Below, in pieces: positions 58,107-64,000 of a stretch of 64,000 nt of DNA. Each line of letters begins with the position of its first letter. Within the stretch, counting starts at the first letter, position 1. Both the position numbers and the translations under genes were made by a program. The notes under the pieces were generated by a model, which saw only the letters and a program-made list of their open reading frames with translations, ran no database searches and was not told the origin of the DNA. This stretch comes from UBA10649 sp965278965 (lineage in GTDB: Bacteria; Actinomycetota; Actinomycetes; S36-B12): the NCBI GenBank assembly GCA_965278965.1, contig OZ257127.1, positions 3,162,001 through 3,226,000 on the forward strand, given 5' to 3'.

Positions 58107-58565
58107 ATGGAGGGCACCGTGGACAGGCGAACGGATCGGCGCACGCCGGTGTCCTTGGACACGGCCCCCCTGCGCGAGCTTGACCTGAGGGACGCGCCGA
58201 CCCGTCGTCGGCTCAGTGCCGCGGCCCTTCCGGCGATCTGGCGCCTGGTCGATGCGTGGGGGGTGACAGATGCGCAGACCGCTGACCTGCTCGGCGGGAT
58301 CTCCCTGAGCACGCTGCGGCGGTGGCGACGCGAACCGCCGGAGGACTTGGGGGTCGACGGGCTGACGCGGGCGTCGTACCTGCTGGGGATCTACCGGGCG
58401 CTGCACGTGATCCTCGATGACGAGAACGCGGACCGGTGGATGACGCTGCCCAACGACGGCCCACTCTTCGGCGGCCGGACCCCGCTGGACGTGGTCGGTC
58501 GTGGCGGGATCCCGGCGCTGGACCGGGTGCGGGCGCACCTCGACGCCGTGCGGGGCGGGTCATGA
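58107..58565 (+). CDS. Xre/MbcA/ParS-family antitoxin
   Basis: A 152-residue protein. Residues 45-75 form a helix-turn-helix (VTDAQTADLLGGISLSTLRRWRR), and the C-terminal part has LFGGRTPLDVVGRGGIPAL, the toxin-binding motif of the MbcA/ParS (DUF2384) antitoxins. It overlaps the RES toxin gene by ATGA, the standard order antitoxin then toxin. It should neutralise the toxin and repress the operon. GGAG precedes the ATG, and GTG 58119 is a second possible start. Confidence 0.9.
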   Translation: MEGTVDRRTDRRTPVSLDTAPLRELDLRDAPTRRRLSAAALPAIWRLVDAWGVTDAQTADLLGGISLSTLRRWRREPPEDLGVDGLTRASYLLGIYRALHVILDDENADRWMTLPNDGPLFGGRTPLDVVGRGGIPALDRVRAHLDAVRGGS

Positions 58566-59254
58566 GACTTGGGCACGTCGACCGCCGCGACACGGTGCGG
58601 CTGGTCGACAGCCGCTACGACGCCGGCGGTGGGTCCGATGCCCCGCACGCCCTTGCGTCGCTCGCACCCGACGACAGCGAGGCGCTCGCCGACCTGGTCG
58701 ACCTGGTCGGGATCACCAGCGCCCGGGAGCGCGCAGAGCGCGGTGACAGCTCTGACTTCGGTCGCAACGTCCTGGTCTCCGGCGTTCCCCTCGCCGCGGT
58801 CGTCAACGCGGCCTTCGCGTACCCCGCGGGAGCCGGTGCCGGCGGTGGCCGCTTCAACGACGAGCGCGTCGGCGCCTGGTACGCGGGGGTCGATCTCGCC
58901 ACGGCGCGGGCCGAGGTCGAGCATCACCGCACGCGGTTCCTCCACGCTGCGGGGATCGAGGAGGCGCGCCTGTCGTTCGCCGAGTACCTGTGTGACCTCA
59001 CGGCCGACGCGGCGGTGCTCTCGCCGCGTGCTGACCGGGTCCTTCTCGACCCCGACTCGTATGGCCCGTCTCAGTCGTTCGCCCAGCAGTGCCGCCGTGA
59101 CGGCATCGGCGCGATCGACTACCCGTCGGTCCGAAGGCCCGCGGGCCGCTGCGTCGCCGTCCTCGTCCCGAGCCTCGTCCAGCGGGTGCGCAGACGCCGG
59201 ACGCGTGAGGCGACGTGGATCGCCGGCCGCGTCACCTGGTCCGGCGGGACATGA
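58562..59254 (+). CDS. RES-domain toxin (NAD-degrading type)
   Basis: A 230-residue RES protein coupled to the antitoxin. The Arg-Glu-Ser core is seen as GGGRFNDERVGAWYAG, ATARAEVEHHRTRF and IDYPSVRRPAGRC. In characterised relatives (MbcT of Mycobacterium tuberculosis, RES toxins of other bacteria) the domain breaks down cellular NAD. The N-terminal 80 residues (VDRRDTVRLVDSRYD...) are usual in the actinobacterial group. Key residues are intact, so the toxin is likely active. A full toxin-antitoxin module is present. Confidence 0.9.
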   Translation: MRLGHVDRRDTVRLVDSRYDAGGGSDAPHALASLAPDDSEALADLVDLVGITSARERAERGDSSDFGRNVLVSGVPLAAVVNAAFAYPAGAGAGGGRFNDERVGAWYAGVDLATARAEVEHHRTRFLHAAGIEEARLSFAEYLCDLTADAAVLSPRADRVLLDPDSYGPSQSFAQQCRRDGIGAIDYPSVRRPAGRCVAVLVPSLVQRVRRRRTREATWIAGRVTWSGGT

Positions 59255-59306
59255 CCGCGCCCTTAGGCTGCCGGGAGGCGCGTGAGCCGGCTCGGGAGGC
59301 GGACCA

Positions 59307-60068
59307 GTGACGACAGCGACAAGCACGACGGGGGCCGCGGCTCGTGCTGTGGGCCTGACCAAGGTGTACGGCTCGGGCGACACCGCCGTGACCGCTCTCG
59401 ACGACGTGAGCGTCGAGCTCGCGCGCGGACGGTTCACCGCGATCATGGGTCCGTCCGGCTCGGGCAAGTCGACGCTCATGCACGTGTGCGCCGGCCTGGA
59501 CTCAGCGACGTCGGGCGAGGTGTACCTCGGTGATGTCGAGCTGACGTCCCTGTCGGACAACGCACTGACCCGGCTTCGGCGCGACCGGGTCGGCTTCGTG
59601 TTCCAGGCATTCAACCTCGTGCCGACGCTGTCGGCGCGGGAGAACATCACGCTGCCCATGGACATCGCCGGCCGGGAGGTCGACCGCGCCTGGCTGGACA
59701 CGGTGATCGACACCATCGGCCTGCGGGACCGGCTCTCGAACCGGCCCAACCAGCTCTCCGGCGGCCAGCAGCAACGGGTCGCCGCGGCTCGTGCCCTCGC
59801 GAGCAAGCCGGAGATCGTGTTCGCTGACGAGCCGACCGGCAACCTCGACTCACGTGCCGGGGCGGAGGTCCTGGGCTTCCTGCGCCACAGCGTCGACGAG
59901 TTCGGGCAGACGATCGTCATGGTCACGCACGACCCGACGGCCGCGTCCTACGCGGATCGTGTCCTGTTCCTCGCCGACGGGCGGATCGTCGACACGATGG
60001 ACGAGCCGACTGCCGAGCGGGTGCTCGACCGGATGAAGGGCTTCGACGGCAAGGGTCGGAGGTCGTAG
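59307..60068 (+). CDS. ABC exporter ATPase (MacB/LolD-like), second set
   Basis: A 253-residue ATPase with a GTG start after GGGAGG. Walker A is GPSGSGKST, Q-loop FVFQAFNLVPTL, signature LSGGQQQR, Walker B IVFADEPTGNLDS and H-loop VTHDP. It is very similar to the ATPase at 50480. The C-terminal RVLDRMKGFDGKGRRS is short. It precedes the permease by 3 bp, forming a two-gene exporter. No dedicated regulator is next to it. Confidence 0.93.
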   Translation: MTTATSTTGAAARAVGLTKVYGSGDTAVTALDDVSVELARGRFTAIMGPSGSGKSTLMHVCAGLDSATSGEVYLGDVELTSLSDNALTRLRRDRVGFVFQAFNLVPTLSARENITLPMDIAGREVDRAWLDTVIDTIGLRDRLSNRPNQLSGGQQQRVAAARALASKPEIVFADEPTGNLDSRAGAEVLGFLRHSVDEFGQTIVMVTHDPTAASYADRVLFLADGRIVDTMDEPTAERVLDRMKGFDGKGRRS

Positions 60069-60071
60069 CCG

Positions 60072-62603
60072 ATGCTGCGGACCGCGTGGCGCAGCCTGCT
60101 GCACCACAGCCTGCGGCTCGCCCTCTCGGGGCTTGCCATCGTGCTCGGTGTCGGCTTCGTCGTCGGCACGCTGATCTTCACGGACACGCTGAACAACACG
60201 TTCACGAACCTCTTCGAGGACACGACGTCCGATGTCGTTGTCACTCCGGCTGCCACGATCGGCGACAGCAACCAGATCGGCACGGTGGCGACGATGCCGG
60301 CGGCGACGCTCGACACCGTCCGCGCCGTCTCGGGCGTGGCGAAGGCGACCGGCGTCGTGCTGGGCGACGGCATCACCGTCATCGACGCCGACGGCGCTGC
60401 GATCGGTACGCAGGGCGCGCCGCGGTTCGGGGCGAACTGGGAGGACGACCAGGAGCTGACACCCTTCCGGCTGGTCGAGGGCCGAGGGCCATCCGGGCCG
60501 GACGAGGTGGCACTGGACTCGGTGTCCGCGCAGAAGGGCGGCTACGGGGTCGGCGACGAGGTCGCCCTGGTCGGGCCTGACGGACCGTTCTCCGCGCGAC
60601 TGGCCGGGATCTTCCGCTACGGCACGTCAGGGAACCTGGCCGGAGCGACGATCGCCGCGTTCGACACGCCGCAGGCCCAGCAGCTCGTCCTGGGAGGTGC
60701 GGACGCGTTCACCGAGGTCGACGCGATCGCCGCATCGGGAGTAGGACAGGACACGCTGGCCGCGGCTGTGAGCTCGGCGCTCGGCGACGTGGTCACGGTG
60801 CGGACGGGCCAGCAGGCGGCGGACGAGGCCGCCGCTGCGATCTCGGAGGGACTCGCCTTTGTCAACGTGTTCCTGCTGGTGTTCGCCGGGATCGCGCTGT
60901 TCGTCGGGACGTTCATCATCCTCAACACCTTCTCGATGCTCGTTGCCCAGCGCTCCCAGGAGCTCGCGCTGCTGCGGGCGATCGGCGCGACGCGCGGGCA
61001 GGTCACCCGGTCCCTTGTCGTGGAGTCCGCCCTCGTCGGCCTGGCGGGCTCGCTGGTCGGCATCGGGGTCGGCGTGGCCGTCGCGTTCGGCCTGCAGGGC
61101 CTGTTCGCGGCGATCGGAGCCGAGATCCCGACCGACGGCCTTGTCGTATCGCCGCGGACCATCGCTGTCGGCCTGATCGTGGGGGTGGTCGCGACGGTGC
61201 TGGCCGCCCTCGCACCGGCGCTTCGCGCCTCGCGGATCGCGCCCATGGCCGCTCTGCGCGACGACGCGACGCTGCCGAGCCGGTCGCTGAGGTTGCGTGC
61301 CGTCGTCGGCTCGGTCCTGCTGGTGGCCGGAGTGGCGGCGATGGCCGCCGGTGCGGCGACGGGCTCTGACGGCGCGCCGTTGGTGGGGATCGGCGTGGTG
61401 GTGGCTCTGATCGGAACCATCGTCGTGAGCCCGGCCATCGCCCGACCGCTCGTGCGCACGCTCGGGTTCGCGTTCCCACGGCTGTTCGGGACCGTCGGCC
61501 GGCTCGCGCTCGAGAACGCCGAGCGTCAGCCTCGCCGCACGGCTGCCACCGCGTCGGCGCTGATGATCGGACTGGCGCTGGTCTCCGCCCTCACGATCTT
61601 CGCGATGTCGGCCAAGGCCTCGATCACCGCCGTGATCGACCGGGTGATCGGCGCGGAGTTCATCGTCAGCAACGGGGTGCAGCGGACGCCGATCGCGGCG
61701 AGCACGGTAGACGCACTCTCCGGGGTCCCCGGGGTCGCCGCCGTGTCGCCAGTCGCGTCGGTTCCCGCGGAGATCGACGGGTCGATCACGGCAGTCGTCG
61801 CGATCGATCCCGCGTCCTTCGGGCGCATGGTCGCCATCACGACGGTCGATGGCTCGCTCGCCGACCTTGGTACCGATGGGATCGCGATCGACACCGGTAC
61901 GGCGGCCTCCAGCGGCCTCTCGATCGGCGACCCCGTCGCCGTGCGGTTCGTCGACGGCTCGCGTGACTTCCGGGTGGCTGCCGTGTTCGAGAGCGCGGGG
62001 GAGTTCGGTGGCTACGTCGCATCGAGGCAAGCGGTGACCGCCCTCGGCATGGATCCGGGCGACCGCGTGATCTACGTCAAGGCGGAGCCGGGGGCGGACC
62101 TGGCGCAGGTGCAGGCCGATCTCGAGGCGGCGGTGGCCGACGACCCCACGGTGCAGGTGCAGAGCCAAGCGCAGTTCGCACAGGAGATCACGTCCAACGT
62201 CGACCAGGTGCTCCTGGTCATGGTCATGCTGCTCAGCCTCGCCGTGCTCATCGCGGTGCTCGGCATCGTCAACACGCTCGTGCTGTCGGTGGCCGAGCGC
62301 ACGCGGGAGATCGGGATGCTTCGTGCCGTCGGCGCCTTGCGGCGCCAGGTCCGCACGATGATCGTGCTCGAGGCACTCGTCATCGCGGTGTTCGGGGCGG
62401 TCGTGGGGCTCGGCCTGGGTGTCGGCTTCGCTGTGGCGCTGCAACGCACGCTCGTCGACCAGGGCATCACCGAGCTCGACATCCCGTGGGTCGGTCTCGT
62501 GCTCTTCTTGGTCGTCGCCGGACTGGTCGGCGTGCTCGCGGCCGTATGGCCGGCCTTCCGTGCCGGACGGCTCAACGTCCTCCGCGCGATCGCGACGGAA
62601 TAG
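60072..62603 (+). CDS. ABC exporter permease, large FtsX/MacB-like with two extracytoplasmic domains
   Basis: An 843-residue permease. The N-terminal segment (20-45) is followed by a MacB-like periplasmic domain (about 46-255), a three-helix FtsX core (260-400, with AQRSQELALLRAIGATRGQVTRS), two further hydrophobic segments, a second extracytoplasmic domain (about 520-705, VNG or VSGVPGVAAVSPVASVPAEI) and the C-terminal FtsX core (710-843, AERTREIGMLRAVGALRRQ). This is the usual actinobacterial layout of lipoprotein or drug export permeases. It partners with the ATPase at 59307. Confidence 0.92.
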   Translation: MLRTAWRSLLHHSLRLALSGLAIVLGVGFVVGTLIFTDTLNNTFTNLFEDTTSDVVVTPAATIGDSNQIGTVATMPAATLDTVRAVSGVAKATGVVLGDGITVIDADGAAIGTQGAPRFGANWEDDQELTPFRLVEGRGPSGPDEVALDSVSAQKGGYGVGDEVALVGPDGPFSARLAGIFRYGTSGNLAGATIAAFDTPQAQQLVLGGADAFTEVDAIAASGVGQDTLAAAVSSALGDVVTVRTGQQAADEAAAAISEGLAFVNVFLLVFAGIALFVGTFIILNTFSMLVAQRSQELALLRAIGATRGQVTRSLVVESALVGLAGSLVGIGVGVAVAFGLQGLFAAIGAEIPTDGLVVSPRTIAVGLIVGVVATVLAALAPALRASRIAPMAALRDDATLPSRSLRLRAVVGSVLLVAGVAAMAAGAATGSDGAPLVGIGVVVALIGTIVVSPAIARPLVRTLGFAFPRLFGTVGRLALENAERQPRRTAATASALMIGLALVSALTIFAMSAKASITAVIDRVIGAEFIVSNGVQRTPIAASTVDALSGVPGVAAVSPVASVPAEIDGSITAVVAIDPASFGRMVAITTVDGSLADLGTDGIAIDTGTAASSGLSIGDPVAVRFVDGSRDFRVAAVFESAGEFGGYVASRQAVTALGMDPGDRVIYVKAEPGADLAQVQADLEAAVADDPTVQVQSQAQFAQEITSNVDQVLLVMVMLLSLAVLIAVLGIVNTLVLSVAERTREIGMLRAVGALRRQVRTMIVLEALVIAVFGAVVGLGLGVGFAVALQRTLVDQGITELDIPWVGLVLFLVVAGLVGVLAAVWPAFRAGRLNVLRAIATE

Positions 62604-62619
62604 CCGCTGCGCCTGTCAG

Positions 62620-62808
62620 TCAGGCGGCAGCGCGACCCGTCGGCATGCAGCTCCAGCACAGGCCGCTGGTGTCGGTGCGCAGGACCGGGCCCTGGCAGCG
62701 GGAGCAGCAGTCCTGCTGTGCAAGGCCCATAGGCTCACGGCGCTCGTCATCGGCGACGAGGGTCAAGGTGCTCGAGGGCACGGTCGTGCCCAGCATGGTG
62801 TTTCTCAT
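62620..62808 (-). CDS. Small zinc-ribbon-like protein
   Basis: A 62-residue protein, MRNTMLGTTVPSSTLTLVAD..., with CSRC and CWSC near the C-terminus, a C-x2-C...C-x2-C arrangement that can hold zinc. AGGAAG lies about ten bases before the ATG. The frame is open much further upstream (to 63870) but only as an antisense reading of the exonuclease gene. It is convergent with the permease. I see no family beyond the zinc motif. Confidence 0.5.
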   Translation of the reverse strand: MRNTMLGTTVPSSTLTLVADDERREPMGLAQQDCCSRCQGPVLRTDTSGLCWSCMPTGRAAA

Positions 62809-63141
62809 GATCTGTCTTCTTCCTGGTGCGGCGCATCGGCGCTCGCATCTGCGTGTGGGGCTGGTTCGTGCTCTCCGGTCACGCGACGGCGATCCGGGTG
62901 AATCGACGGCGGTCGCTGCGACAGCGGGAGCCCGCGGAACTAGGCCCGGGGTATGGCACACCAGGTTCGGCGTGCTCGACCACGGTAGCACGGCCTGCTG
63001 AGCACCGACGAACATGACCGTTCCCGGGCCGGCTATCACCCATTCACGCCACGCGCCCGCCACCACACTTGAAGGGCTTGGACTACGTCCGGGCGTCGCG
63101 GCGTGCGACGAGGTCAGGGATCGACGAAGGAGGGGCGTCCG
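62809..63141. other. 333-bp gap with no gene found
   Basis: It lies between the divergent small zinc-ribbon gene and the secreted phosphodiesterase-like gene. It must hold the promoters for both. I see no tRNA, no strong dyad and no long AT-rich patch. The only clear signal is AAGGAGG at 63127-63133, which belongs to the gene at 63142. Confidence 0.4.
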
Positions 63142-64000
63142 GTGAAGCGGAAGATGCGTGTCGGCGCTGTCGTGGCTGCTGCCGCGGTTGCTGCTGCTCT
63201 CGTCGTCGGTGTCCTGGGAGTCGTCCGAACGTCCACCACGCCGGTCGCCGAGCCCGCCCCGACCGTGTCGGTCTCGGCGGCACCCGAGGCCGGAACGATC
63301 GGCGCCTCGCTGGTCATGGCCACCTTCAACGTCTGCAAGGTCTCCTGCGACGCTCCGGCCCCCTCGTGGGACGTCCGCCGTGAGCGCGTCGCGCGCGTCA
63401 TCACCGAGTCCGGGTTGGACGTCGTCGGCCTGCAGGAGGTCACGTTCAACCCGACGGCATTCGCGAAGACGCAGTTCCTCGACGTCCAGAACCTGATCCG
63501 CCCCGCCGGCTTCGTCGCGCCCACGATGCCGGCGGCCGCTGACCAGTGCCGCTGGACTGCGAGCAACCCGCACCCGTGTGACCACACGACCGGCATCGTG
63601 TTCAACACCCGGACGGTCAGCCAGGCCACGACGCCCAACGGCTCGGCCTCTGCGGGCACGCTTCCGTCGAGCGCGGTCGCGTCCGGGCTGGATCCGGCAT
63701 CGGCCGTGCGCAAGATCTCGTGGGCCTATCTGCAGGGCGGCAACGGAACGGGACCGTTCCTGGTCCTGTCGATCCACACGTCGAACGGCAAGGACGGAGC
63801 GACCGAGGCAAGTCGCGTCGCACTCGGCCAGGCCCTTGGACCCTGGGCGGACGCGTGGAACGCCGCGCACGGCCTCGCCGGCGTCCCGACGGTCATGCTC
63901 GGCGACCTCAACTCGTACAAGAAGCGGCAGCCCAACGGGATGCAGCAGGTGCTGGTCGGCTCGGGTTGGCTGGATGCCGCGACCGCTCCCGAGCGTCGCA
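63142..64000 (+). CDS. Secreted endonuclease/exonuclease/phosphatase-family protein (truncated by window edge)
   Basis: The frame opens at GTG 63142 (AAGGAGG eight bases upstream) and runs to the last base with no stop, so the C-terminus is missing. The N-terminus is a signal peptide or anchor (VKRKMRVGAVVAAAAVAAALV). Then comes an EEP domain: VMATFNVCKVSCDAPAP, VGLQEVT with the metal-binding Glu, ILS- or VLSIHTSNGK and VMLGDLNSYKK. The domain cleaves phosphodiesters, as in DNase I-like enzymes and sphingomyelinases. A disulfide is likely in NVCKVSC. Extracellular action is expected. Confidence 0.85.
   Translation, partial: MKRKMRVGAVVAAAAVAAALVVGVLGVVRTSTTPVAEPAPTVSVSAAPEAGTIGASLVMATFNVCKVSCDAPAPSWDVRRERVARVITESGLDVVGLQEVTFNPTAFAKTQFLDVQNLIRPAGFVAPTMPAAADQCRWTASNPHPCDHTTGIVFNTRTVSQATTPNGSASAGTLPSSAVASGLDPASAVRKISWAYLQGGNGTGPFLVLSIHTSNGKDGATEASRVALGQALGPWADAWNAAHGLAGVPTVMLGDLNSYKKRQPNGMQQVLVGSGWLDAATAPERR

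Noticed and set aside
62930..63000. Possible tRNA because of a GGTTCG stretch
   Set aside because: No acceptor stem or anticodon arm can be folded around it.

Overview
The window looks like chromosomal DNA of a high-GC actinobacterium. It has strongly G/C-biased third codon positions, frequent GTG starts, many 1-8 bp start/stop overlaps, leaderless-type promoters, an F420-type (DDN-fold) reductase, a RecQ fused to a phosphoribosyltransferase domain, a DtxR/IdeR-like iron box and an encapsulin. The sequence does not fix the genus. I found no rRNA, tRNA, CRISPR array, insertion sequence or phage module.

Positions 1 to about 38,700 form a dense catabolic cluster for a substrate I cannot name. 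It contains five complete SDR dehydrogenases plus one truncated at the left edge, five SnoaL-like (NTF2-fold) proteins, four cytochrome P450s, a [3Fe-4S] ferredoxin and its FAD reductase. It also contains two family III CoA-transferases, a fused NDP-forming acyl-CoA synthetase, three unusual crotonase-fold proteins, a CitE-like lyase, a TIM-barrel isomerase, an amidohydrolase, a class II aldolase, a ketopantoate-reductase-like enzyme, an MDR alcohol dehydrogenase, a ThDP enzyme, a VOC protein, two MBL-fold hydrolases, an MFS transporter and a MarR regulator. A sugar-type ABC importer is present with one double ATPase, one permease and two separately encoded binding proteins. A plausible flow is import, P450/dehydrogenase oxidation, CoA activation (synthetase and CoA-transferases), then crotonase and lyase steps. 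The longest transcription unit (14,482-25,087) is almost fully translationally coupled. The promoters of one binding protein and of the ATPase/permease operon share a two-part cis element with identical spacing, and one part recurs before the amidohydrolase operon.

Positions 38,800 to 46,100 hold recQ, a small unknown protein, a secreted PKD-like/CAP protein, then a minus-strand group of cupin, nitrobindin-like heme-barrel protein and family 1 encapsulin shell. The nitrobindin-like protein ends in LGIGSLR, the form of an encapsulin cargo-loading peptide. This is the most interesting system in the window: a nanocompartment that probably packages a heme/NO-type beta-barrel protein. An FMN alpha-hydroxyacid dehydrogenase and a PadR regulator follow.

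Positions 46,200 to 64,000 are mixed accessory and housekeeping genes: a GNAT acetyltransferase, an EamA exporter divergent from a MarR regulator, a histidine kinase/response regulator/ABC exporter set, an alpha/beta hydrolase, a DDN-family reductase, an iron-regulated siderophore-interacting flavoprotein, glutamate decarboxylase, DUF1905, an Xre/MbcA-RES toxin-antitoxin pair, a second ABC exporter, two very small Cys-rich proteins and, at the right edge, a truncated secreted endonuclease/exonuclease/phosphatase-family protein.
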